A DNA stretch of 64,000 nucleotides from Platerodrilus igneus (taxonomy: Eukaryota > Arthropoda > Insecta > Coleoptera > Lycidae). The notes under the pieces were generated by a model. That model was given only the letters and a program-made list of their open reading frames with translations. It was not told the origin of the DNA and did not search any database. Location: positions 4,092,001-4,156,000 of the forward strand of contig JARFIW010000453.1 in NCBI GenBank assembly GCA_036346225.1, given 5' to 3'. Shown in pieces: positions 42,160-52,841 of the stretch. A program made the translations under genes and the position numbers. Each line of letters begins with the position of its first letter. Position 1 is the stretch's first letter.

Positions 42160-43110
42160 CATCTTTGATTTAAAAAAATAAACACTATTTGTAAATTGTT
42201 TAGGAAAATTTTATTAACGTCCAAAGTACAAATTCTGCAATAACATGTCAAAAGGAATACCTGGCAATGTGTTAACTCTTTTAACAAAGTTTTTCAATAT
42301 ATTTTGGAATGAGGTCGGCTCTATTTCAATGTTATTGCGTTAGATTTCTTTCCTTTAAGTACAGAATTGCTCGATAATTGTAGTTTTGCAACTAGTACAC
42401 CTATCTCTTTAAATACCTTCAAAGAAGAAGGTCCGACGAGGTCAAGTCACACGATCCTGCCAACCAAGTCTGGTCTCTAACCCCAGAAATACTCGGAAAT
42501 TTGCTTTGCAATAATTGCATAGTCACTGCGTGGCAGATCATACCGTCTTGTTGAAGGTAAACATATTTCATATCAACGTTTTCCAATTGATGTTAAAAAA
42601 TCTTAGTTATCATTTCAAGATAACGAACAATATTAATCATTATTTTGAAAAATGAACCGATCAAGTTGCGAGATCAAAATTCCCCGCCAGGCTCTTACTT
42701 TTCGGAAATGCATGTGTATCTATTAATTGCATGTAGTTTCCCAAGTCCGCAATTTTGCTTATTAACGTAGGAACTTAAGTTTGTAAATGGCAATGCTTTA
42801 ATGTGACATTTATCAAATATGGTCCTTACATCGCCTATGAGGAAAGACAACAAACATAGAATAAGAAGAAAATTGTTGAAAGCATATGTGTGGAGCACAG
42901 CACAGTATGCCTATGAAATACGGGAAGTCAAAGAGGTAGATGTAGACCTAGATCAGACAGTTATAGATGCAAACTGTGCATATTTCAGGGAAATCTGTAG
43001 GTTAGTCCAGAATAGGGAACAATGATGGTACGCGTCTAACCAGTTCTAGGACTGAAGACCTAATGATGATGATGGTCCTTACATTTGATTTTCCATGTTC
43101 CACCCGCAGA
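42160..43110 (-). pseudogene. Mariner-type transposase 1, C-terminal half, decayed
   Basis: Minus-strand frames give CHIKALPFTNLSSYVNKQNC with a frame that continues HAINRYTCISEK. Further along they read YVYLQQDGMICHAVTMQLL (second catalytic Asp in QQDG) and LAGSCDLTSSDLLL (third Asp region). This matches insect transposases of the Tc1/mariner superfamily that carry a DUF4817-type N-terminus, where the corresponding text is YVNKQN, WFQQDGA-CH and PRSCDLTPLDYFLW. Stops and frameshifts are numerous. An RTE-derived insertion (42832-43071) lies inside it. Confidence 0.75.
42832..43071 (+). mobile_element. Short RTE-derived insertion with 13-bp target duplication
   Basis: ATGGTCCTTACAT occurs at 42819-42831 and 43072-43084, flanking a 240-bp RTE piece. 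The piece joins TCGCCTATGAGGAAAGACAA...CCTATGAAATACGGGAAG to AAAGAGGTAGATGTAGACC, so relative to 15205-15660 it lacks about 230 bp internally. It ends with ACTGAAGACCTAATGATGATG. It encodes nothing intact and behaves like a SINE made from an RTE 3' end. Confidence 0.9.
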
Positions 43111-45179
43111 TACTACGTTGGCCAGGGAGAGCGAGTATTTTTATACCTAGAAATTTTGAATTTTGCCGAACCCTTGCTATTTCAAGCAAGGCAGGGATCT
43201 TTAACGAGCGTGACAACACTCGCACACGAGACCTACAGTTTACATCTCATCCGAAGGAGGGTGTATTTTTGTGAATAATGCTCGCCGAACATTATTAAAT
43301 AGGCCCGTTTCGGAAATCGTACCCTGGACGTTGGGTTTAGTAGTCACACTGGAACCATATATGGTACGGAACCGCCTATTAAATATGGTCTCTTGATGTT
43401 TATCGTAGAACAAATGGCGGGAATCCTAAAAATGAATTTATTGGAGCACCCCTTAGTAAAAAAAATGGTTTTGTGTGAAAGACTGCAAAGCATATGTCGT
43501 GTTTTCATACATCATATTTCTTACAGTCTTTTGGTTTTTACATGCTACAACCAAATGTTCATAGTTGTTTTAAGTTTGTTCGTTTACATGAAGGTTTAGT
43601 ACTTTTGTGGACGCAGTTATTTTGAAGTAGAGAGGAGCTTTAGAAAGGTAGGCAAATACTACTTACTTGCTTACAAACAGAAGAGAAAGTTTTTATAATT
43701 TAATGCAATATTCAAGTACTTGGAAAGCACGCAGCCAAGAGTTATGTGAATAATAGCCATAGAATTCTGATTGTTTATCTGACATTCCAACTCCATGTGT
43801 GAGAAATATTTTTATACCACCTGATACGCTTTTTTAACGTCATTCGTCTTATTTAAATAATTTATCGTAGTGGATTTCCAATACTAAATTATAAGTATAT
43901 TTCCCATCGTAATTTAGCTAGTATAAGTACGTTACGACGCCTAAGAATGCTGCTTTGAATTCCCATGCACTGTCGTGAATTAATGGGAATAGTTTATTAT
44001 GTTTATTATATATTTCGTGTGAATTTAATGTTAAATTGGATGGAGCTCAATATTGCCACAATGGCTTTTTCATCCAAATAATATCCTAAATCTAAGATTA
44101 AAAATTTATAACTTCTAGATAATCACTCGCTTACACTAAATTGCAGTAAAAAAATATCTCTTTCTAATTAGGATTTTCATTAACAAATTCTTCACTACTT
44201 AAATCGTATTATGTACAAAATTCTAGAAGTTGGATAATTTCAATAACCTCCTTTAAATCGGATTAAAATGTAGCTACTCAGTTATGTTCAATAACTCTCA
44301 TTATAAACTGGCCAAACTTATCAAAGTTTATCCACTCTCAATTTCAATTACCCACATTCACACCTAGATTTACATAGAAAATTTAACCTGATTAAATTAT
44401 AAAAGAAAGGTTTTTTAAAAGATTTTTAACACAATAAAATTCTTGTTTTGCGGTTAAATTATGCTAGTCGTTTTTTCCATATTGTACCCCTACATCCATG
44501 TCCAAAATCATTAAATACAATTAAGCTTCATATATATGCTTTCCAAATTCATATATCAATATCGTTCAGTCTTTTTAAAATTAATTTACCATTAAATACA
44601 TTTTAAAACCCATATACTATATGCTTTTGAAATTAAAAATTTAACTACCCGTAATTCATCGTCATCTATTCATTTAAAATCTTCTTCAGAGTAGCCATAA
44701 CTATCCAAGTTGTTTATTTGTTAGTTTATGCTTTTACTTTTTACTTTCAACACTGGCCATGAGCCCTCCTCATTATTAGCTACTGACTGCCTGAGATTAA
44801 AACACTTGCATTCTTTAATTGGTTACACAGTATCGAGTCTTACTACGTCGTAAATCTAGAAAGATGTGGCATTCTCTGGGCGTTGTTCCTACGTTCTGAT
44901 TGGTTTAAATTTAAAGATTTGTCCGATTTCGAATTGTTTGCATGACGCAACTTCACAGAACGTTGCATTTTATGGATCGGGGCTATCTTTAATTATATAT
45001 TTTTACCTAACGTTAATTAATACATTTTCACGCATTATCTGTTTTCTTCAGTTATAGCTGCCACTCTCTCACTTCTATGACCCATATCTCTTGATTTATT
45101 ACCTTCGCTAATTATTAAATGAACGTTTAAGTTCCTTAGCTGATATTACGGACAATGCCATTTATCTAGGATTTTTCTC
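43111..45179. other. Intron sequence, unassigned
   Basis: AT-rich. A GC-richer stretch at 43110-43330 (TTTAACGAGCGTGACAACAC and CATCTCATCCGAAGGAGG) does not match a family I know. No gene recognised. Confidence 0.35.
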
Positions 45180-46256
45180 CAAGAATCACCTTGTTCAATA
45201 CTCTTAATATGAATGGTATAAAATAAAATGAAATTAAACGCCTGCAAACTGTAATTCTTTTGGAATGCGTTTAAATAAATCTTTTATAATGACCACTCAT
45301 CGAGTACGTTTTTGGTAGCAAATAATTCATAAGGAGCTTTTTTTGGTCCTCGATTTCTAATCCAGTTTGTGTTATACCTACTATTTAAAAAATTTGAGAT
45401 AATCATCATTCTGAAAGAACATATTTTGCACAGCAGCAAGTGGAAACTCCATTAATCTATTTGATACGTTTCTCTGCAATAAATCTAAGTATCCCACAGT
45501 TTACATTTTCATCATAAAAAACGGACCTATCATGTAACTCTCAATAATGCAAGTCCATACGTTGAATTCCTATTTGATTTGATGTCTAACTTGACGATTT
45601 AAATGTGGATTATTATCTGATCAAAAAATTATGCTTTTAGGATTAAACATAGCACAATTTGTAAACCGACTTTCATCAGACCACAGAAGTTTATAGTTAA
45701 AATTCGGATCATTCTCATGCTTTCTGATATACCAATTGCAAAATTCCACCCTTCGAATTTGGTCTTCGCTGCGCAGCCCCTAACATGGTCGTTCATGACA
45801 TGGACGATACTTGAATGGCTTCAAAACTGTTCGTGACGTAGAGTGAGCAACGCCTGTGTCATTCTGAATTTGTCTATGAGAGGTACGAGGATTGGCGACA
45901 ATGCTTGTAAAACGCTGTTTTCATTATCTTCGATTGTTCGTCGATTTCTTTTTGATTTGACAAAACTTCCATAATTTAAGAGGCTATTCTGTAATCGCCG
46001 AAACATCAGCTGTTTGGTTGGCAACTTTCTGGGTATTTATTTAAATACATTTCAACAGCCTTAGTATCATTTCTTCCAGAAGAAATAAAACATTCTAACA
46101 TTTGATATTTATCGCGGTTTGAATAGCGATCCATCTCAAACGTACGCACTGTGTTCAAACTTCTGAATAAATTAACCGTTTGTGGCACTGCACAACTTGA
46201 AATATTAGATAAAGGACTAACTTTGACGTTTCTAATATGTAGAGCAATTGTCATAC
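45180..46256 (-). pseudogene. Mariner-type transposase 2, decayed
   Basis: Reading the minus strand from 46254: MDRYSNRDKYQMLECFISSG and DTKAVEMYLNKYPESCQPN form the DUF4817-type N-terminal helix-turn-helix. After breaks, EFCNWYIRKHENDPNFNYKL and LLWSDESRFTN follow near 45700, with the first catalytic Asp in DES. Then PHLNRQV and further fragments run toward 45200. The family matches element 1 (Tc1/mariner superfamily) but the sequence is different, so these are independent insertions. It is located in the host-gene intron. Confidence 0.75.
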
Positions 46257-46486
46257 TGGAAATTAATGCCTTCTACGACCAAAACATAATTTCTTAATTT
46301 TTAATGTTTTGATTTAATCAAACATAGTCATGTTATATTTCTTTGAAAATGATTTTCTGCCAGTATTTCAAAAATATAAAAAAACCAAATATGGTGGCTA
46401 TTTAGAAAATAAAAGTATGAATATCGTTACACAAGATCTAGATGCGTACACTATTCAGATTTGTAAATTTTCCAATTGCCGTCATC

Positions 46487-46560
46487 GGTCTCGGTGGCGT
46501 AATTGGAAAACTCATGGTCCACGAAAGATCAAGATACAGGTTCGAGTCCTGTCGAAGACC
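46487..46560 (+). tRNA. tRNA-like sequence, probable pseudogene or SINE head
   Basis: 74 nt. TGGCGTAATTGG resembles an A box and GGTTCGAGTCC a B box. The T arm is perfect (ACAGG/CCTGT around TTCGAGT). A 5-bp stem TGGTC/GATCA encloses the 7-nt loop CACGAAA, which would give anticodon CGA. The acceptor arms (GGTCTCG and CGAAGACC) pair only with a mismatch and bulge, the D arm is weak, and position 33 is A rather than U. A functional tRNA is therefore unlikely. Confidence 0.4.
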
Positions 46561-46647
46561 TTGTATATGTCATCTTTCAATTACTAGCTCGATTTGAAAG
46601 GATCATTTGGGCTTTGCAGAAAAGTTTAAGTTATTATTTCATGTTAT

Positions 46648-46650
<3 letters not shown>

Positions 46651-46697
<47 letters not shown>
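46651..46697. repeat. (TA)n microsatellite
   Basis: About 47 bp of uninterrupted TA. Confidence 0.95.
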
Positions 46698-46701
<4 letters not shown>

Positions 46702-47093
46702 ATGTATGTTGATATTTTATGTGTAATGATGCTTTAATATAAGAGTAAAATAATAGGTGCAACCTGTAATATGGTGTTAGTCTGTAATTGATAAAATAAA
46801 ACTCTCTCAATTCAATTATTCCACGGCTTTTTGAAACTCTCTCTCAGGGAAACTGAATCTAGGATTTTAACTCTGTAAGGAGAAGTAGGTTCTTTATCCC
46901 CTTACAGGTATTGAAACACAGACGCCTAAAGCGTATACGATCAAAATCAATTTAACCTCTAAGTTGTGCTTTCGTATACCGATTAAACAAAGATTGATAA
47001 ATTTGTTCTGCAATTATTTATTCTGGTTAACGTTGAAATTTAATTTATTCCAAATTACTTAATATGAAGAGTAGATAATATTAACTTTTATAC
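46698..47093. other. Intron sequence beside the 82-bp exon
   Basis: No independent gene seen. On the minus strand a TTCTCCTTACAG acceptor-like word occurs near 46880, but joining from the 82-bp exon there gives a stop after four codons, so it is a possible alternative end only. Confidence 0.35.
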
Positions 47094-47175
47094 CTGTAAC
47101 TCCGTTGAATGTGTCTGGTTGTACAGGATTGGATACAGGATACACAGAGTTGCCTTGAACACTTTCAGTGAGTAC
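47094..47175 (-). CDS. Internal coding exon of an unidentified host gene
   Basis: On the minus strand, ATATATTTAG precedes and GTATAA follows an 82-bp block. It reads VLTESVQGNSVYPVSNPVQ and then PDTFNGVT, leaving one base over. That phase fits the terminal exon at 41226-41398, where the split codon becomes Ala. The predicted intron is 5,695 bp and is filled with mobile elements. A second frame of the block is also open but gives a peptide that does not continue into the terminal exon. The protein is not recognised; upstream exons were not found in the window. Confidence 0.5.
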
Positions 47176-47179
47176 CTAA

Positions 47180-48160
47180 ATATATAAGTTTTAATATAAA
47201 ATACAAATATGTTTTCCTCTAGTTAGGTTCTCTTATGGAAACTACTTCAACCACTAATTGTTTTATTACTCTACAAACTACAAACACCTTATACGTCACC
47301 AATTAAAAATTGATCAGCTGCAACTCCTGAACCACAACAAAGGATGCCCCGATGTTGGTATATATTTAAATTCCTCTTTGAATTTATCCTCGTCGTATAA
47401 CTTTTCACTTTCCTTCCTTATTATTTTGAATCAAAATGCATGCACAATTAACACGTCTATTATTTTTAACAATTTTTTATTACAAGCTCTTGAGCCAAAA
47501 CAATTTTTCAATGTACCAAAATTTAGTCCCTCTCTTTTTCAAAAATTTCTAATTAATCTTTTCAAACAATTTTTTAATTAATCATTTTAAAACAATTATC
47601 ACCTCGACAACCAACAAAAACAAACTTATTTCTAGCCTACTACTAATATAACATAAGGGGTGCATTCAACATATAAAACTTAATTCTACTTAACTACTAT
47701 TTTAGAACATGTTTGTTTTTATTTACATTTTATTTGACATTACAAAATTTTTATGTTGATTTCTATTTTAAATGTATTAAACATATCTTATTTTAGGAAA
47801 CTCAAAATTATAATTGGCATACAGTATCCTGCAAAAATTACAAATGCTAAACTGAAAACAAAACCTATACACATTCAACCGAAGATGCATTAGATACCCT
47901 TCGTATATGCAAACAAATAATAATGCTTTTTATAAACCTCAAACGCTGTATTACTAGTACATAATATCCTATATAAGCCTTCAACAAGTAACTATTCATC
48001 AATCTTTGTTAACCGTAGTGTTTTTAACTTTTAGTATAGCTTGATAAAATGGAAAATTTATGGTTTTATCAGTAGCACTAACGAACTACCTTTGTAGAAC
48101 CTTTGATAAATGTCAAATGTTATATATATATTTTGTAAGTTAATGACCTTGTTGTAGATT
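47180..48160. other. Unassigned region
   Basis: AT-rich. A 107-codon frame at 47258-47581 is Asn/Leu/Phe-rich and looks like a chance product. Short palindromic GATAAAA and TTTTATC words lie at 48044-48075 near the Penelope 3' end. Confidence 0.35.
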
Positions 48161-48584
48161 TATTTATAAGGAGTTGTGGGTTTCAGGTCTGCTGGATTAA
48201 AGAATACTCTTTTTTATCACCTAAATTTTCGGATATATTTCTATCCTTTTTCAAAGGTGCTAAAATAAGAAAACGCTATTACAATATTAATAACTAAAGT
48301 ACTTACTAAATTGAGGTTACTAATAAATTGGCGTTGTATAAATATAAAAAGCAAGCACAATTCTACAAACTAAAACATTAAAACATAAGTATAACATAAC
48401 AAATTTCATATTTTTGTATATAGTGACAATTTTTTTTTGAAAGTCTGATTTTGTATACAAAACTTTGTTTTCTAATAATGTGAGAAAGGTGTTGCTAGAT
48501 TTTTTAAGTAATAAGTATGTACGTGTATGTGAGTGTATCAATGTCGATTAAACCATTTGGTTGGAGTAAGATGTAATAAATATA

Positions 48585-49230
48585 TTATCTTGGTATTGTA
48601 TTTGTATTTGAATTATTATCACATTGAAAACGTAATAAATATGTGTATATAGTACTCAAATTATTTATATCTGTTTTTTTATTCATTGTGTTAGGGTATC
48701 TGTAAATGTAGCACATTTCTTGAAATTCTCTTTTTTGTTTATTGCTTACAATATTTAGAATTACTGGTTCTGAAAAGTTGATTCTATGAGAATTATTTAA
48801 ATTTGCATGGATACTCAATGCACATGCATTAGGTTTAACGCGGATGTCACTTCTGTGTTGAGTTAACCTTTGTTTTAGATTTTGGGAAGTTTGGCCAATA
48901 TATTCTTCATTACATTCTAAACAGCTAATTTTATAGATTACGTTTCTCTGATTTAATGGTGAAGTTTTGTCTTTAATTTTTGAAAATAAATTACTTAGTG
49001 TAAGTATATTCTTTCTTGCAATTTTTATGTTAAATCTTTTAAAAATATTATATAACTTTGGTGTCAGTTCTTTTATATAAGGAAGAGAATGGTATTGTAA
49101 AGTGTCATTATTAGTAATGTTCGCATCATTGTTTAAATTAATATTGTTTATATTACTAGCTGGATGGTTATATAACAGTCTATTTACCATTTTTGAAGGA
49201 TAATTGTTATCTTTTAGAATTGTTCGTAAT
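48585..49230 (-). CDS. Penelope-like GIY-YIG endonuclease segment
   Basis: After a one-base shift the frame continues NLNKLRTILKDNNYPSKMVN and a linker. Then comes the nuclease: VIYKISCLECNEEYIGQTSQ, NLKQRLTQHRSDIRV and CALSIHANLNNSHRINF. This has the CX2C-x-EYIG and downstream Arg/His/Asn residues of Penelope-type GIY-YIG domains. KNILTLSNLFSKIKDKTSPL precedes it. It ends around 48585 after a Tyr/Thr-rich tail. Confidence 0.85.
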
Positions 49231-50145
49231 TTATTTAAATTTTTGGTATAATGAAGGGTGACAAATTTTTTTGATTCTGTTTTTTAAACCTAATATAAAA
49301 TTGATTTTAATTTTGTAATTATGGTATGAGTTATAATTTAAATATCTACCCGAACATGTTGGTTTTTGATACCAGTCGAGGATTATCTTATTGTTACTAT
49401 CATGAATGAGTAAGGTATCTAGAAAAGGTACTGTATTATCTTTCTCTTCTTCACATGTAAATTGTAATTTTGGATGATAGCTGTTAAAAATTTTTAAAGT
49501 TTCATTGACCATTTCTTTGGGAATTGCAGTTATTACATCATCTACAAATTTCTTTAAGAAAGGCAATGTAAATGGCAATTTACTAACTACATTATCAATC
49601 AGAGTATCCATGACTATAGTTGCTATAATCGGACTTAAATTTGAACCCATCGGAGATCCAAAAATTTGTAGATAGTACTCATTATTAAAACTAAAATAAC
49701 TATTGTCAAAGATAAATTCAATCACTTCTAAAAATTTTTCTTTTGGTATTGTACAATTTTTTGATATGTTATTCCATAAAGTTGTTATATTACTTAATAC
49801 TAAATCTTTTGGAATATTAGTAAATAAGGATATTGTATCAAAACTAATCAGGATGTAATTGTCTGGTAACTGAAAATTATTTATAAAGTTTGCGAATTCA
49901 AACGAGTCCTGAACATTATAAGAATTATTATTGATTGATTTTGATAGAATATCTGCAATAAATTTTGACAAATTTTCGGTAGGACTGTTGTTAGATGCTA
50001 CAATAGGTCTTAATGGGTATCCTTCTTTGTGTATTTTTGGAAGTCCATAAAATTTTGGCGTGGAACTACTAAAATTATTTAAAGATTTTGCTTGATTTAT
50101 TGAAATATATTTATTATTTTTTAATTTATTAATAATATTCAAACA
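49231..50145 (-). CDS. Penelope-like reverse transcriptase core
   Basis: About 304 codons. FYGLPKIHKEGYPLRPIVAS, then LISFDTISLFTNIP (motif A, Asp), FGSPMGSNLSPIIATI (motif B), FLKKFVDDVITAIP (motif C, both Asp) and TVPFLDTLLI with DWYQKPTCSGRYLNY. All catalytic residues expected of a Penelope reverse transcriptase are present. This would copy element RNA at a nick made by the GIY-YIG domain. It is in frame with the upstream segment apart from the TGA; it ends in TAA at a likely single-base loss. Confidence 0.9.
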   Translation of the reverse strand, partial: CLNIINKLKNNKYISINQAKSLNNFSSSTPKFYGLPKIHKEGYPLRPIVASNNSPTENLSKFIADILSKSINNNSYNVQDSFEFANFINNFQLPDNYILISFDTISLFTNIPKDLVLSNITTLWNNISKNCTIPKEKFLEVIEFIFDNSYFSFNNEYYLQIFGSPMGSNLSPIIATIVMDTLIDNVVSKLPFTLPFLKKFVDDVITAIPKEMVNETLKIFNSYHPKLQFTCEEEKDNTVPFLDTLLIHDSNNKIILDWYQKPTCSGRYLNYNSYHNYKIKINFILGLKNRIKKICHPSLYQKFK

Positions 50146-50988
50146 TCATTTTTGAATACTAGATGTAGGGTCTGAATTAATTTTTTTATATATTAAATTA
50201 TCTGATAGAAGTGCATATATTTTTTGTTGGTAATCTGCTTTAGAAATTGCTACAGTTATATTACCCTTATCAGCTTTGACGATATATAGTTCTTTGTTTT
50301 CGTTAAGAAATTTCTTGCATTTTAAATAATCTTGAGTAATTTTTTGTTTAGAATTTGAGTACTTATGAACATAATTAGTGATTGTATTAGTAGCACGTGA
50401 TCTGTATAAATTAATTTCGTCTTGATTAATATTGCTCATAATATGTTCTAAATCTGATAATAATTCAATCATCTCTCTTTTATTAATTGAAGGAGGAAAG
50501 CTAAATTTAGGTCCTAATGATAAAATATTTTTTATATCATCAGGTATCACAAAGTTGCTTATATTTTTAAACCAAATGTCACTCTTATTATAAGGTATGT
50601 CTTGTATTTTTGACAAGTTGTTAATCTTTTTTAGGTTATTTAGTTTAATGTCATAAAATTTTTTATTATATAAAATGTTTTGTCTGCGTTGGTATTCAAC
50701 TAATATATGATTTGGAATAATATTAGCAACTTTGTTTTTTATAAATTTTAAATCTTTATTTGTGTTTCTAATCACTAGGTGAGTAATACTTATTTCTAAT
50801 CTTAGAATTTTAATTTTTAGTTGATCTTCAAAACGTTTAACTATATAAGCAGTGGTATTACCATTATTTGTCAGCAAGTTATGTAAACTATTTAAAGTTT
50901 GAGGAATGTGCTTTGGAAAAATGTACTTAGATTTGCATTGTAGAAGAAATATTTTTCTATTATTCATAGATGCCAATTTGATGTTCAA
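50146..50988 (-). CDS. Penelope-like protein, N-terminal segment
   Basis: 280 codons starting MNIKLASMNNRKIFLLQ. It is Lys/Asn/Ile-rich and mostly helical. Near the end it has LYIVKADKGNITVAISKADY, the KADKGN motif that opens Penelope-type reverse transcriptases. The TGA at 50146-50148 is followed in the same frame by the rest of the protein, so this is one ORF with a premature stop or readthrough site. Upstream in the same frame, AEATFLLKRWAKL precedes the Met, so the real start may be further up or lost at the junction. Confidence 0.85.
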   Translation of the reverse strand: MNIKLASMNNRKIFLLQCKSKYIFPKHIPQTLNSLHNLLTNNGNTTAYIVKRFEDQLKIKILRLEISITHLVIRNTNKDLKFIKNKVANIIPNHILVEYQRRQNILYNKKFYDIKLNNLKKINNLSKIQDIPYNKSDIWFKNISNFVIPDDIKNILSLGPKFSFPPSINKREMIELLSDLEHIMSNINQDEINLYRSRATNTITNYVHKYSNSKQKITQDYLKCKKFLNENKELYIVKADKGNITVAISKADYQQKIYALLSDNLIYKKINSDPTSSIQK

Positions 50989-51052
50989 TTTTGCCCAGCG
51001 TTTTAGGAGGAAAGTTGCTTCAGCTCCATAATTTTCAGATATTATATTATAA

Positions 51053-52778
51053 AATTTGAATTCGCAAACTTTATAAATAATTTTCAGTTACCAGACAATT
51101 ACATCCTGATTAGTTTTGATACAATATCCTTATTTACTAATATTCCAAAAGATTTAGTATTAAGTAATATAACAACTTTATGGAATAACATATCAAAAAA
51201 TTGTACAATACCAAAAGAAAAATTTTTAGAAGTGATTGAATTTATCTTTGACAATAGTTATTTTAGTTTTAATAATGAGTACTATCTACAAATTTTTGGA
51301 TCTCCGATGGGTTCAAATTTAAGTCCGATTATAGCAACTATAGTCATGGATACTCTGATTGATAATGTAGTTAGTAAATTGCCATTTACATTGCCTTTCT
51401 TAAAGAAATTTGTAGATGATGTAATAACTGCAATTCCCAAAGAAATGGTCAATGAAACTTTAAAAATTTTAACAGCTATCATCCAAAATTACAATTTACA
51501 TGTGAAGAAGAGAAAGATAATACAGTACCTTTTCTAGATACCTTACTCATTCATGATAGTAACAATAAGATAATCCTCGACTGGTATCAAAACCAACATG
51601 TTCGGGTAGATATTTAAATTATAACTCATACCATAATTACAAAATTAAAATCAATTTTATATTAGGTTTAAAAACAGAATCAAAAATTTGTCACCCTTCA
51701 TTATACCAAAAAATTTAAATAAATTACGAACAATTCTAAAAGATAACAATTATCCTTCAAAATGGTAAATAGACTGTTATATAACCATCCAGCTAGTAAT
51801 ATAAACAATATTAATTTAAACAATGATGCGAACATTACTAATAATGACACTTTACAATACCATTCTCTTCCTTATATAAAAGAACTGACACCAAAGTTAT
51901 ATAATATTTTAAAAGATTTAACATAAAAATTGCAAGAAAGAATATACTTACACTAAGTAATTTATTTTCAAAATTAAAGACAAAACTTCACCATTAAATC
52001 AGAGAAACGTAATCTATAAAATTAGCTGTTTAGAATGTAATGAAGAATATATTGGCCAAACTTCCCAAAATCTAAAACAAAGGTTAACTCAACACAGAAG
52101 TGACATCCGCGTTAAACCTAATGCATGTGCATTGAGTATCCATGCAAATTTAAATAATTCTCATAGAATCAACTTTTCAGAACCAGTAAATCTAAATATT
52201 GTAAGCAATAAACAAAAGAGAATTTCAAGAAATGTGCTACATTTACAGATACCCTAACACAATGAATAAAAAAACAGATATAAATAATTTGAGTACTATA
52301 TACACATATTTATTACGTTTTCAATGTGATAATAATTCAAATACAAATACAATACCAAGATAATATATTTATTACATCTTACTCCAACCAAATGGTTTAA
52401 TCGACATTGATACACTCACATACACGTACATACTTATTACTTAAAAAATCTAGCAACACCTTTCTCACATTATTAGAAAACAAAGTTTTGTATACAAAAT
52501 CAGACTTTCAAAAAATTGTCACTATATACAAAAATATGAAATTTGTTATGTTATACTTATGTTTTTAATGTTTTTAGTTTGTAGAATTGTGCTTGCTTTT
52601 TATATTTATACAACGCCAATTTATTAGTAACCTCAATTTAGTAAGTACGTTAGTTAATAATATTGTAATAGCGTTTTCTTATTGTAGCACCTTTGAAAAA
52701 GGATAGAAATATATCCGAAAATTTAGGTGATAAAAAAGAGTATTCTTTAATCCAGCAGACCTGAAACCCACAACTCCT

Positions 52779-52786
<8 letters not shown>
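51053..52786 (+). mobile_element. Penelope-like element 2, 5'-truncated copy in inverted orientation
   Basis: From TTTGAATTCGCAAACTTTAT at about 51054 this copy follows the reverse transcriptase, linker and nuclease of the minus-strand copy. It ends with CCTGAAACCCACAACTCC at about 52780, matching the inverse complement of 48165-48195. The match to the longer copy is very high, with a handful of single-base indels. The two form an inverted repeat of about 1.73 kb arms around a 1.15 kb unique part. Confidence 0.9.
51232..52362 (+). pseudogene. Truncated reverse transcriptase and GIY-YIG of the inverted Penelope copy
   Basis: Frame 51232-51537 repeats FGSPMGSNLSPIIATI and FLKKFVDDVITAIP. A lost base near 51472 shifts the frame (LKILTAIIQNY). 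Further shifts occur near 51590, 51680, 51910 and 51975 before the EYIGQTSQ nuclease part at about 52045. The N-terminus and the KADKGN motif were never present in this copy. Confidence 0.85.

Positions 52787-52838
<52 letters not shown>
52785..52838. repeat. (TA)n microsatellite
   Basis: About 53 bp of TA between the Penelope 3' end and the gypsy 5' LTR. Confidence 0.95.

Positions 52839-52840
<2 letters not shown>

Positions 52841-52841
<1 letters not shown>

Larger units (their letters stand above)
48161..51052 (-). mobile_element. Penelope-like element 2, nearly intact
   Basis: Minus-strand element running from about 51052 to 48161. It has a short leader (about 60 bp before the first Met at 50988), then one long coding region broken only by an in-frame TGA at 50146-50148 and one frameshift near 49228, then about 420 bp of 3' sequence. 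The encoded protein of about 800 residues is the normal size for the family: N-terminal helical part, reverse transcriptase, linker and GIY-YIG nuclease. A 5'-truncated second copy abuts its 5' end in inverted orientation. Confidence 0.9.

Noticed and set aside
46330..46712. Overlapping plus-strand frames of 69-85 codons ending in Tyr-Ile repeats
   Set aside because: One frame runs through the TA microsatellite and both overlap the tRNA-like sequence; no protein motif.
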